Positions 23,205 to 34,609 of a DNA stretch of 64,000 nucleotides are shown one piece after another (the stretch's first letter is position 1; each line of letters starts with the position of its first letter). Below the pieces are notes generated by a model that saw only the letters and a program-made list of their open reading frames with translations, was not told the origin of the DNA and searched no databases. The position numbers and the translations under genes were made by a program. Location: assembly GCA_024349245.1 (NCBI GenBank), contig JALDNG010000041.1, positions 9,521,001 to 9,585,000 of the forward strand, read 5' to 3'. This DNA comes from Neodontobutis hainanensis (lineage: Eukaryota > Chordata > Actinopteri > Gobiiformes > Odontobutidae).

Positions 23205-24000
23205 TGTATTTCATTAGTGTAGTTTGGTTACTAAGCTAAGCCACGGCATAATTTGTACTGTATGCATCTAAACGGGGAAAAATCCAAGTGATGCAGTGCC
23301 ACAGAAACTGCATGTTCTGTGGGTGGAACAAATAAAAATCCTATTATTCAAGACCACTTTTCTAATGACCGGACCACTGCCACTTGCTGGAGTGTCCATC
23401 ACGTGATCAAGGATCTTTGTCTTGACCTGCGCAGACACAGTTAAGCTTCCACCATATTTGATGGAGACACAAGAAAAATGGAAAAAGGCAAAGAAGGTTG
23501 AGAGCTCATTTGATGATTTATGATCTCTCTGTTGCTGGGGGTTGCAGACTCAGTGTGCTTGTGTTGTTACTGGTAAATTGGTAATATTTCAACTGCTCTA
23601 ATATAATTCTCTCACTCATTTGGCTGAAGATACAAGTTCAAAATTGCCCTTAGCTTCTTCTAGGTTTGCCCTGCCAACTTACAGACTTGAAATGCAAAAT
23701 GATAGATATTCCTAGCTTGACCAGCCAGACCCACAGAAGACAAGTGGGTCTGGAGCCCCACCCACAGCCCTATGACCTTCTGTACATTGTGCATTTTAGT
23801 ACAGTGTTAAGATAACTGTCAGTATCAACAGTGCTTTGAGCTTTGTTACTTTCCTATTCTACAGACAAAGAGCCAACCAAGAAGCTGCTTAGGGATGCTA
23901 TACCAGTGGAGCGCTCAGCAGAAGCCTACTCAGACCTTTATATTACAGTTTGGGGGTTAGAATCTTTAAACTTTATTTACAGTTTTAATATCAAGGTTCA
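23205..24000. other. Unannotated stretch
   Basis: No exon or assigned repeat. An internal string, agaccactttt then ctaatgaccggaccactgcc, is not recognised. Confidence 0.35.
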
Positions 24001-24007
24001 AAGGTTC

Positions 24008-24085
24008 AAAAGTCTTTATTGTCATGTGCACAGACAGAAAACATGTTTCCCTGCACAATGAAATTATTACTTTGCTTTCCACAAA
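24008..24085 (-). mobile_element. Short retroposon-tail-like fragment
   Basis: The plus strand aaagtctttattgtcatgtgc with tgcacaatgaaattattactt matches a string common in fish genomes, normally the reversed 3' end of a short retroposon. Length and ends are uncertain. Confidence 0.45.
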
Positions 24086-24667
24086 AATAAGACTAATAAA
24101 AATAGAGATATAAACAGTGCTTACTGCAAAAAAATTACAAACTCTTTCCACCTCCCCTGGCTCTTAAAAACAAATCAAAACTAAAAACGGACAGGAACTT
24201 AACATACTGTTGGCTGATCAGTCATCTAGATATTTAGGAAAATTTATTTTGGGATGTAGTCACTTTCTACCCGTTTCTCTAAAGGCAGGAATGAGGCAAA
24301 TGTAATTGTAATTGCTTTAAAAGTGTTCACTTGCAATGTTGTGGTATAATACCAAAAATGAACCATTAAGGCATAAAGTCCAAAACAAAGGATTAACTGG
24401 GGCAAGACCGTACCCACACCTGGGGTCCTGTTCCCAGAGAGAGTAGGTGCAGCACCTTAAATTGAAGCAGACCATGACGATTGCACAGAGAAGATGTGTG
24501 TATAAGAGTTAAACAGAGTTGCCACTCCTCATCAGAGAGATCCACACCAAGATCCCTCTCCTGGCGCTTTTTGTTTTCTCACATTTTATCTGTTTTATTT
24601 CTTGCAACAAAGTGCAGCTTGTTAAAATGTGTTTTTTCCCCAAAAAGATCCAACACCAGAATAGTAT

Positions 24668-25290
24668 CTAAGCAGTCTTTTGATGGCAGATAAGAGAATG
24701 AAGAATCCACTTTCTTAGCAAAGCTACGTATTTGTAAATACCTAAACATGTGTGATCCAGGTATAGCACTATCCTAGACAACATTTCATGCATTGCAAAC
24801 GCGCCGTCTGTAAATAACTCATGGAAAAACTTCAAACCCCAATCATGCCAGTGCTGAAATGCATTATCCAGCACAGATGGTAAGAAAAACGTGCTATTAA
24901 CTGCAGGGAAAAATCTGCTTGCCTGCTTGAGAGTGAAATGTTTCCTAAACTGTTGCCAAATCTTAAGTGAGGCTGTAACTGTTGTGTTTGTGATTTGCAC
25001 ACTCTGGTCATATGGCAGCAGGGAGGTGAGCAAGGCTTTTGGATTGGACAGCGATTCTATTTATGCCCACATTTCTCCCTCATTACTCGCATATGAAAAT
25101 GTCCAATGTAATAGTTTAACAATGTTTACAGACCAGTAGTAAATGAAAACACTGGGCAGACCTAATCCCTCTGCCTCCTTAGACACATCCAAATATGATT
25201 GTTTTTGTTTTTTTATTCTGGAGTTTGAATTGTTCCAAATGAATGGCACAATCACCGTTGCCACTTTCATAAGTCTGTCTTTAGCAGACT
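24668..25290 (-). pseudogene. L1-type LINE ORF2, C-terminal part
   Basis: One minus-strand frame, with a single in-frame stop near 25,061, runs for about 200 codons. It begins VIVPFIWNNSNSRIKKQKQ, then GLGLPSVFIYYWSVNI, then SLKIWQQFRKHF and GLKFFHELFTDGAFA. These are the post-reverse-transcriptase motifs of L1/Tx1-type LINEs (the FIWN..RIKK, GGLGLPNF.YYWA and WQDLGI..I.DL..DG.F patterns). The catalytic domain is not adjacent; a same-strand catalytic fragment lies at 27,985-28,690. The copy is dead. Confidence 0.8.
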
Positions 25291-25299
25291 GGACATCAT

Positions 25300-25705
25300 A
25301 TTAAAAAGAGAAAAAAAAAACAAGGTAGAACAACCATTTTATTTATATTTATATGACCTGCTTGTTTTATTGTGTCAAAATTATGTTTGGTTTTTGCAGT
25401 CGTCCCATTACAATAGAGGCTTTTTCCAAACCAAGATGGAGGCGGCAAAAAAAAAGTCATGTGACTGAGAACAGTCCATATTACAGATAATATATGACTA
25501 TGGACTTGGAACTATTGCTGTGAGGGTAATAGGTTTGTTAGCTTTGTATTTAAAGGAGCATTGCGTTACTTTCTGAAAAACGTAACAGTTACTGACACCA
25601 GTGGCCGTTAGTGGAACTGCAGTCAGTGTCCTGCTCGCTCTTGCATGCTCGTACGTGCACGACTGAGTCACCGGAGCAGGTATAGCTGGCAGCTGGAACA
25701 CCACT
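25300..25705. other. Stretch between L1 tail and SINE
   Basis: Contains an A-rich run near 25,311-25,321 and a string aaaggagcattgcgttacttt near 25,552 that recalls the start of fish DNA transposons. No gene. Confidence 0.35.
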
Positions 25706-25796
25706 GAAGGCAAGGTGGGATAAGTGGCTTGCCCAAGGACACAACAACAGTATGAACTGTGGGGAGAGTGGGAATCGAACCGCCAACCTACCGGTT
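25706..25796 (-). mobile_element. SINE head fragment
   Basis: Plus strand ggcaaggtgggataagtggc through cgaaccgccaacctaccggtt is the reverse complement of the B-box half and early body of the SINE at 11,034. It stops abruptly at ccggttactgtac, so the A box is missing. Confidence 0.75.
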
Positions 25797-25799
25797 ACT

Positions 25800-26260
25800 G
25801 TACAAAGTACATCATTTTTGTTTTAGATTGATACATACATAACATAACATAAATGGAACCTTTCTGTCTCATTTCAGCTTACCGGTTTATTTCACTGTTC
25901 GTGTCATTCAGAATACCTCCAACATGAAGTTTAGCACAATAAAGCTACAGTCATTTATTTTTGTTTTCCTCTCGGGACTCCAGCTTTGGAGAGTTTCAAG
26001 CTCCTGTGGAGGAGAGCTCTGACAGTGACTCATGAATGTATATTTAGATTGTTAAACAAGGTACTTTACTTTTTGTTTAAAAATAATCCTGTAAACCCCA
26101 AAGAAATAGGATTTTTTTTTTTTGGGCAAAGAACCGCTCAGTACACCCCATTCAACTCTGTACTGGTTGACAGGTGTGGAGAAAAGTCTAGAGAGGTGGA
26201 GGTTTGCTCTGGAGAGGAATGAAGGTGAATGAATGATTGCGGTGATCCCCTTCACTGCAA
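25800..26260. other. Unannotated stretch
   Basis: No domain or repeat recognised. A T run lies near 26,111-26,122. Confidence 0.35.
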
Positions 26261-26263
26261 ACA

Positions 26264-26935
26264 AGAAGGTGCTTAGAGCTGATCAAGACAGAATACATGT
26301 GTGTGAATGAGAGGGATCCAAGTGGAACAGTGAAGGTTACAGAGAGAAGAGCTAAAGAAGGTCTGGACTGTTGCCCGTAAATACTTACTCAACAGTCCAG
26401 CGCAATGGAGAGTGTGGAAAAGGTGAAGAAGCGTGAGCAGAAGGTTTAAATGGGTGGACACAAGTGTCAGGTGTGTTGTGTAATAAAAGAGTAGCAGCAA
26501 GAATGAAAGGAAAGGTGTACAGTAGTGAGAACAGAGATGTTGTATGGTTTGGAGTCAATTACACTGAGGAAAATACAGGAGGACGAGTTAGAGGTAACAG
26601 AGCTGAAGATGTTGAGTTTCTCTTTGGGAGAGACGAGGATAAGGATCAGGAATGAGTCCATCAGAGGGACAGCTCACATGAGATGTTTCAGAGACTAAGT
26701 TGGAGAGGCCAGATAGAGATGGTTTGGACATGTTCAGAGAAGGGAGCGTGAATATATCGGTCGAAGGATGCTGAGGTCAGAGCTGTCGGGCAGGAGGCCG
26801 AGAGGAAGAACAAAGAGGAGGGTTATGAATGTGGTGAAGGACATGAAGGTAGTTGGTCTAAGAGAAGAAGATGCTAGATGGAGGCAGATGATTCGTTGTG
26901 GCTACCCCTGATAAAAAGAAGAAGAGATTAGTAGC
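26264..26935 (+). pseudogene. LINE 3'-terminal ORF remnant
   Basis: Translation in shifting frames gives SGVLCNKRVAARMKGKVYS, then RIRNESIRGTAHMRCFRD, EARxRWFGHVQRRE, YIGRRMLRSELSGRRPRGR and a terminal WRQMIRCGYP followed by a stop near 26,911 and a short aaaagaagaagaga tail. These are the C-terminal motifs of a LINE common in vertebrates (best guess RTE-type; family not certain). At least three frameshifts or stops break it. It lies between two L1 fragments, in the opposite orientation. Confidence 0.8.
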
Positions 26936-26939
26936 TAGT

Positions 26940-27905
26940 GTATGTATGCTTTACAGTGAAAATGGCGGGGGCAGGGGCTAAACCTTTAAAAAGACATGGC
27001 GGTAAATGTAGTTAGCCTAAGCTAGTAAGTATGTTTGATAGAAATTGAATATGATGCGACCAGTGGATGTTAGAAGACATTGATGAAGTTTGAGGATTTT
27101 ACAGGAGAACTGAGACTATTATAAAAAAGAGACTACGATCAGCCAAAGGACAGAAGATAGATTTCTACAGTATTTGCAGAAAGTGATTGGGACAATGACC
27201 CTGGGGACGACATGACGATTATGTTGGTGTCAATGTGGTGAGTGCTACTGATTTATTGTTTAGTGTTAATGTCTACAGCTGTGTCGATAAGTGCACCTAG
27301 ATACAAAGCTGCATGAGACCTAAACATAATCATTTCTGTGAGAGTGACTGACTAACCTGTTCTCTGCAGGGTTGTGTCTGAAAATTAAATGAGCATTCAG
27401 GCTCAAGAGAACAGTTGTGAACAGTAAAGTTCACATTCGTCTCATCGCATTATTTACTGCTCAGATATAGGCAAATAAAAACTAAATATTGAAGAAATAT
27501 TATTTGATATAAAAAAAGTGTATAATTGGAGACTATGGCATCTTCAGTTTTTCTGCAGTGACACGATCAGCGAGCGGTGGACACAAACAGAGACAGAGGA
27601 GAGACGCTAAACAATTAGCAAAACATTAGCAACCTGGTAAAAGTTTCTTTCTTCAGAGCAGCCCTCAACCTTTATCTGATACAGCTTACATTTATGAGCG
27701 AACAACATCTTTTTCTCCAGTAATCCTGTTGCACTGAGCTTAAGCAGTGTTTAAAATCTATATTACTTAATCCAAATTACTTACAGGTTGTCATTTAAAT
27801 AAACCTCAGTGTAATTAATACAAACACTGCGCAAAAGGCAAAAAAAAAATTGTATTAAAAGTTAAGCTAACACTGTTTCACCTTAAAAATATATGTATAT
27901 ATGTT
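26940..27905. other. Unannotated stretch
   Basis: No exon recognised. An A run lies near 27,840-27,849 and a short ata repeat near 27,888-27,902. Confidence 0.35.
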
Positions 27906-27910
27906 TAAAC

Positions 27911-27911
<1 letters not shown>

Positions 27912-27946
<35 letters not shown>
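27912..27946. repeat. AC microsatellite
   Basis: About 17 uninterrupted AC repeats, 35 bp, next to the broken end of the L1 fragment. Confidence 0.95.
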
Positions 27947-27950
<4 letters not shown>

Positions 27951-27984
27951 CCTACTGTAAGTCTCTGGAAAACACGTGTGGTCA

Positions 27985-28690
27985 AAAACACGAGTGGTCA
28001 AATCAAAAAGACAGACAGACAGCCCTGTCTGTATCCCCTGCAAAGCTCAAAATAGTCAGAGATTATTTTGTTTGTCTGCACTGGAGCAACAGGGGAATCA
28101 TGTAGTATTTGAATCCAAAGTATTGCCATTTAACGCAGTTCAACAGCTTTCCGCGTCTAAGAAAATCAGCAGCTCTGACCCCTCCGCGGAGGCTGGCATG
28201 AATAATATATTGAGTAAGGAGCCCATATTATAGAAGGATTGCCTATAAAAACTGATTTGATCTGGGTCAATGACCTTTGGAACAATCCTTCAGTATGGTT
28301 AGCTAAAACTTTAGTAAGAATTGAATAATCAAAGTTTAAAAGGCTAACAGCCCGATTGGGGGCCACATTGTAAAGGATCCTTGCCCGTCTTATTGTTAGG
28401 GCCTGTGCAGAAGTGTTAGTTTCCCCACGTTAAAAACTTCCTGGTAAAGATGTGTCAGTCCTGGTGGCAAACTTATTCACAAATTCTTTATAGAGCTTGA
28501 TATAAAAAGCATTTGGTCCTGGAGCATTATTATTCTGCACAGATTTAATCGCTTGCACTACTTCCTTTGTTATTTTCCTGTCAATTTGAGCCCTATCCTC
28601 CGGATCAACCTCCGGAACACTCAGACTATTGAAAAAATATGTCTCAAGTTGCAAATTGATTCTGAACTGCAGAGGCAATCATTGGATTGC
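27985..28690 (-). pseudogene. L1-type LINE reverse transcriptase fragment
   Basis: Minus-strand motifs appear in the expected order: FFNSLSVPEVDPEDRAQID, KSVQNNNAPGPNAFYIKLYK (the pre-catalytic SPGPDG block), NRAVSLLNFDYSILTKVLAN (the YRPISLLN block), then LLIFLDAE and, after further frameshifts, ELCRGYRQGCLSV (the RGxRQGCPLS block). The YxDD active site would follow but is missing. Several stops and frameshifts make it a pseudogene. Order and strand agree with the C-terminal piece at 24.7-25.3 kb. Confidence 0.8.
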
Positions 28691-28699
28691 CAGTGTCAC

Positions 28700-31600
28700 A
28701 CGTACAAGCTTTGCATTCAGTGTTCTGGTCTGTGGTTAACGTTGTCATTACCTTGGATTCAAAGACCATTTGTTATTATAAAGTTCTCTGCCTCAGGCGT
28801 TAGACTCAGAGGAGTTATTGTGCCTCAGTCTATATATTTACAAGTTAGTTTCCTTTTGTAGCACTTTACTCCCTTTCATTTGTACATGTGGATGCTAATT
28901 ATTACCATAAAGCCAGATGGTGTTGATGATCAAGAAAACGATGTACCTGACAATAAGGGTCTGTTAACTAAGAATGTCTAATAGTGATCTTGTATTTTTA
29001 CAGGTCAGGACACAGAGGCTGAACCTTGAGCAGTGCCATCAGTTGCTTCTGGATCTTCACCCCTGAATCCCACTCCAACAGAACCTCATCCTCAAACACA
29101 GGGAGATACCTGCACTTGTAGAACAGAAATGTTGTGGAAGTCTCTTACCATGCCACGCATGGAATTGTTAATAATGATATTGTGTTGAATCTAGGTAGAT
29201 TTTTTTATATACATCTGTAAATTTATGACTATTGTTTGTCATTTTTACTTGTTAACCCGTGAAACCGGTTAAAAAAGTGGTGTTTTGTATTAGTGGTTTT
29301 GACTGTAAAAAAAAACTCTATACCATCTAGAATAGTACTTTTGTTCACATCCGTGCTATATTTACATGCATGTCTTTATTTTAATCTCAAAGTATTGTGC
29401 ATGATTTTGTTTTTCAAAACTAATTACTTTAACTTTGGCATAAACCACCTCCCGTTTGCCATGAATAGCTCCTATAATAATGCAAGCACAATATGTTTAA
29501 AATGATGTCATTTTTATTCTAAAGTTAATGATTTGTACTAGTCTAATGTTCATATTGTACATAACATTCAAGTCCAAGTACATGATGTAGTTATTTCCAG
29601 ACAAGAGAACATTGGCAGTCAACATCAGTCTCCCACAAGAATCACAAATATAAAACAGCGCTGAGGGCTCCACCTCCAAACTGTGTGACCTTTTAGAGTT
29701 TGATTAAAAATCAATCACATCACTGCATACTCACTATAAATCATGTTGTGGACTCCTCTCAGGAGTTAGTACTGATAATTGGAATCAAATATGACAGTGT
29801 GTAAATACTCATCTATTCAATCATTTCTGGATTTGATAGAAACTTCAAAGAGTTTAGCTGCTTTGCTTTGTGTTGGGATCTTTATTGATGCATGTCAACA
29901 GGCAGAACCAGATAGTCTGGAGAACTGAGTCCTGAGTAAAGCCCATAGCTGCGTCTGGAGGTGAAGGAGTGGAGGTATCTGGCCTTTCGCACTGGTCACC
30001 TGCATAATGCTGAACAGGACATCGCAGTAAACATATTTGTTTTCAGATAATCACCACACAACCTACCACAAGAACTGTAATGACCACCTAAAAGTCAATT
30101 TACATTTTTTTATTTATTTTGTTGACAAAAATTAACTAAACTAATACACATACCGCACACAAATAGAAAAAAACATAACAATTATCCTTGCTTTTATCTG
30201 AGTCTTTCTCTGAGGATGACAAAGACTGTGGTTCATATCTGGGGTCCAGGTTTAATAATCCCAGTCAATCCTGTCGAAGAAAAACTATTGATTGCAATCG
30301 TAATAGTATTAAAACAGACAAAAGACAAATTATTGGACTGCATACTAGGAGGTTCATGTTACATAATACTTTGTAAAGCATATGACAAATACTAATTTAC
30401 TAACACTCCAAGACATTAGAACTGGTGCTTGTGAAACAGTTTTGTTTGTTTAGCTGAAATGACCTTGCTTCAAACTGTTGAACAGCAGTCTTTTACTCCC
30501 TTCTGCTGCTGCTGCCCGTATTCTCTCTCCCATCAGCGTCTCTGTAAAATGACATGTCATGTAAGCCGCTGGGTTGGTTATATCCTGCCGTGGACAGCAG
30601 TCTATGTCTTTGTAAAATAATCCATTGCCACAGATAAAAACGTAAACTACTTGTCTTTGTCAAACAATAAAGTAACATGAAGGACTGTGGGGAACAGAAT
30701 CACAAACTTGACACCGATGCAGCCCCGGAAGAGTCTTTTAGCCTCCGCGAAGGCCTCTTTGCCATAATGTAATCAGGGAAGATGCTTATTACCTCCATTC
30801 TTAGGCGATGACCGTAAGCATTGATTCCTTCAACATTGTAGCAATCACTTGTGTAAGCCTCTGGTCCCATAGTTTTCAATGCCCTCTTTGATTCCACCTC
30901 TAACTTTAGCTGGCTAATGCCGCGCGCCAATCATTGATTGCTTATATTGTGGATATAATCCGCCCATTGGTCTCCTATTTACTGATATTGTTGTTACGAT
31001 TCGGCAATAAAATGGCTGATACATCCGGGCTTTTTTTTTACTCCGTAGTAAAACAATAGTTTTTAGATAACATAAACGGACATAATAGAGTTGTCACATA
31101 GTAAAAACTTGGCTCTGGAGACCGGAGTCATCTTTTGTAACAGGCTGTAAACATGTTTTTTACACCCGTAAAGTCGCCATTGGGTTTCTCCTTATATTTC
31201 TACTTTTGGAGCCTACCCTCTGGTGGACGGAGGTATATCGGCATATTTTGCTGTATTTTGGCGTATGGTGGCACCCTCGCGCAGCGACCATTTAGAAGGT
31301 TCCATGGGAGGCGCTTGGTGCAAACACTACTGTCATTCTTTATTGACTCTATCCTTTCATTTAGGTTTTTCGTACTTGAGTCTATCCATGCCAATATCTT
31401 GCCTTCAGAGCTAGCATTAGCATCTCTTATGCTGGATAGGCCTGCAGGGTTTTCCAGGCCAGAGGATTTTGCAGCCTGTTCTGTTTGGTAACATCTTTAT
31501 TCAACCTTATGTATTTTGGATTTGGTGTTGTCATCGCCCACAATGACAAATGAGTTACAAGCAAAGTGCAACTGAGAACAGGAAGGACATTTTTGTATTT

Positions 31601-32300
31601 TTGCAGATATCCCCTGGGACATGGGACAGGGGGCTTAATAACGCGACCGTCCTGGCTAAAACGGGACGTATGGTTCACAGACGTTTGCACTTTTCAGGTT
31701 CAGGACACAGATGGTGCAACAGTGGTCGTCTATGTAAATACAGTTTTTATTGGCTTTTTGTGAAGACTTGACGTAAAAGACCCAATGTCCTCGGAAAGGC
31801 ACATACAACACCAAAAAATAAACTGAGGCCTCTTCTAAGTCATTTTACATCTCTGCATTTCAACATGACTCTTTTTACTTGTGGACACTCATAGGCTGCT
31901 TTTTCCAAACCTGTCTTCTTTTTCTGCTCAAGCTTTGGTTAAGAAGAAATTTATATTTTTTTAATTTACAAAAACCCAAAGCTCAACAGCATCTGGCTTT
32001 TGTGTTAGGCATTTTTTTTCGTACAAGATATTCTCTTTCTGTAAAATTTTTACCTGACTTTAATAAGCGTATTTAGATTTCATTAAAACTTTCTTTTTTA
32101 GATTTACTTTAGCTTTCTGATTTTCTCCACAATGTAAACAAATAAATAAACAAAAACGACTAGCACAACATATTATTTAATTAATTAACAAAAAGCATGG
32201 TTAATGGTTTGTGGTAATTTAATACTTTAAAAATGCAAATGAAAAACATTCATTAACTGTTTGCTATCCTTAATAAAGTCTAGGAGAAAATCTGTTGTAT
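28700..32300. other. 3.6-kb stretch without an assigned gene or repeat
   Basis: I see several 60-110-codon frames, mostly with non-ATG starts. Around 31,190-31,420 frames on both strands are open for 60-110 codons over a CG-containing segment, and 31,550-31,760 has overlapping frames in two phases, but none shows a domain. No TIR pair or SINE found. Confidence 0.35.
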
Positions 32301-32306
32301 TATTTT

Positions 32307-32543
32307 TCACTGACTGAGTAGGTAATGCGTGGGATAAAAGGGGCAGCTTGACTCCTGCCAGCTCCACTGCCCTAGTGTTGTACAGCTACTGAGGCAGTGG
32401 CAGACTGCGGTCACTGATCCGCTCCACTGTCCTGGCATCGAGCTGGAGTCTGGCTCGCTCCTCAGACGGGGACTCTTCAAACAGACAGCTATCGATGAGG
32501 TCAGTGGAGACTGGGATGATCGCTTTCCAGAAAATCCTCTCAT
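32307..32543 (-). other. Coding-like minus-strand segment, unidentified
   Basis: A second minus-strand frame here reads DLIDSCLFEESPSEERARLQ then LDARTVERISDRSLPLPQ followed by a stop, and resumes with VELAGVKLPLLSHAL. The acidic-basic texture looks like real protein rather than random translation, and local G+C is raised. There is no start codon or clear splice pair. It might be a decayed exon, processed pseudogene or element ORF. I cannot name it. Confidence 0.3.
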
Positions 32544-32549
32544 GTGCTC

Positions 32550-34340
32550 ATCTAATGGATATGTGAATAGATATGGTGGAAATATTGTGTCAGTGCCTAT
32601 TCAGTCCTTGTGTTTTAATTCATCTTCTCACACAAGTAGTCAACTACATTTGTTCTGATAACACTTAGTACATGCAGCCTATTGAGTCCACACGTGTTGA
32701 TTTACAAAATTATACATGCATCTGGTTGGATCAGATTCATTATGTTCACATTTGTCGTGTTTGGTGCAGTTGCTCTGTTAGTGTGGTTCCTTTGGGTAAG
32801 TTTGAATGCTCTATTCAAACCTTAGTGTGAACCAAACATGCTCCGAGACCCTTAACACAGTAGTCTACTGAACTCTGGTACAGTCTGATTAAAATGTGAA
32901 ACCCCAGGTGGACCTCAGATTTATTATAATTGGAATAGCATCAGAAAGGGAAGTCAAAGTTTTACTTAACTTTTAGTTTTTTGAAAGGAAGAAGGGAAAC
33001 ATGGAGCAATGAGGAGGTAAATGCCTTATTAGCATTTGGCCTGAACGCACCATCTAGAGTGTTTCCTGAGAATAGCTTTGTTTTTGATGTTTGGTCCACA
33101 GTTTAAAATGTTTGTTCTGAACACTGGGTGGACCAGGGCTTCAATGTTATTTATTGGTTGTGCGACACACATACAGTGTTTCTCTAAATTACTCTTGATA
33201 CGAGTGTTGGAACTATGACTACAAGAATAAAAACTATAAAACCAATGTAAAGTGTGCCTATTTAAATCCACTCAGAAAAAGGTACAGCGCTGGTAACACA
33301 AAGTTAACATAAGGTCAGCTCACCAGTTGTGTCTTTAGTTAACTCGATATCACAACATTCACAAACCTTGGCCACACCTCACGCAGGTATTAGGTGTCCT
33401 AATCTAGGGTGCAGTGTAGCATGAAAACTGAAGATATAACATATAGAAAATGTAATAAGAGTGCTTCTTAATATAAAACACTAACAAGAGGAAGAGTCCA
33501 TAGATGTGCATTGGGAGATTCACAAATGTTAACGCAGATTGTTGTCTTACCTGGAGCAGTAATAACTCGAGACAAGACACAGGAACATCACGTGACTCGC
33601 CTGAGGAGGACTGCAGGTAGCAACTGAAACATGTCAAGGTAAGATACTAAAAAAAAACTGGTCTGTAAATAGGAAATGTCATAGTTTCAAGTTTTTAGTG
33701 TTTGTCAACTTTATGAGGAACAGTAGCTTTACTCTGTGTGAGACTGCCCACGGTGAATGTGGCATTGGGTGTCCCCTCACAACAGGATTTGAGTAATGAA
33801 TGAAAGTAATGAAAATGTTGGATAAATTTATCTGGAGTGGTTCCAACATTCTACTGAGTGGACTAAATCAGAAACACTACATAAGCAACTTATTCCAACT
33901 GTAACTTGTGTTTTGTGTGACACGCTTTAGCTGTTTAAATGTGCATTAAGCTAAAAAGACTGCAGTATTTCTTTGAAATGGTTTGATTCATTGACAACAT
34001 TTTAATTAGTCTTGAATCTTTAATGTAAGCACTTCAGTGATGCTTGACTTTTTATATTGACACCTAAAGTGTTGGCACATAACATCAAATGGCAACATGT
34101 CTCAGACTTTACAAGACAAGTCTGTTCGTAATGTGCAAAGTGGAGGCAATCTGTGATTATTAATAAGTCACAATTAAAACTTTCACCTGTTTGTCCACTG
34201 CACAATGCAACAAACAACTGTCTTTAACAAAAATGGACCTTCTTTCAAGGCACTTACACATTATGTTTTATTTAAAATATCAGTAAAGAAAAGCCCAGTT
34301 CAATGAATATTGTTTTGCTGAAGCTACTCCCAGCAACACT
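32550..34340. other. Stretch with a possible DNA-transposon trace
   Basis: The string gtgtgaaccaaacatgctcc near 32,826 and tgaactctggtacagtctg near 32,868 resembles fish hAT-like elements, but borders are not visible. No gene recognised. Confidence 0.35.
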
Positions 34341-34344
34341 AAGA

Positions 34345-34605
34345 CTTAGACAACACCCTGGACAGTGGCCAGTTAGTCACAGGGCTGACATTTAGACATA
34401 AACAGAAGCATTCATTCACTAGGGACACTAAGATTTGCCAACTGACCTATACTTTCATGTGTTTGGACGGTGGGAGGAAGCCGGAGTACCCGGAGAGAAC
34501 CCACAGTAACACGTGGAGGACTTCAGACTCCTCACATAAGACCGGAGTCGGCCGAGGACTGAGCTCATGGCCTTCTTGCTGTGAGGCAGGAGCCCCGTGA
34601 ACATT
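34345..34605 (-). mobile_element. SINE-like repeat, second family, longest copy
   Basis: Plus strand runs from caccctggacagtggccagt through ggtgggaggaagccggagta and cccggagagaacccac to ggccttcttgctgtgaggc. This is the reversed body and part of the tRNA-like head of a very common fish repeat. It keeps both body and head-proximal regions but lacks the A-box end. It defines the order of parts used to call the shorter copies. Confidence 0.7.
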
Positions 34606-34609
34606 AACA

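Noticed and set aside
30700..30930. 76-codon minus-strand frame as a first exon
   Set aside because: The apparent start is TTG. The nearby ATG runs into a stop after six codons. No homology recalled.
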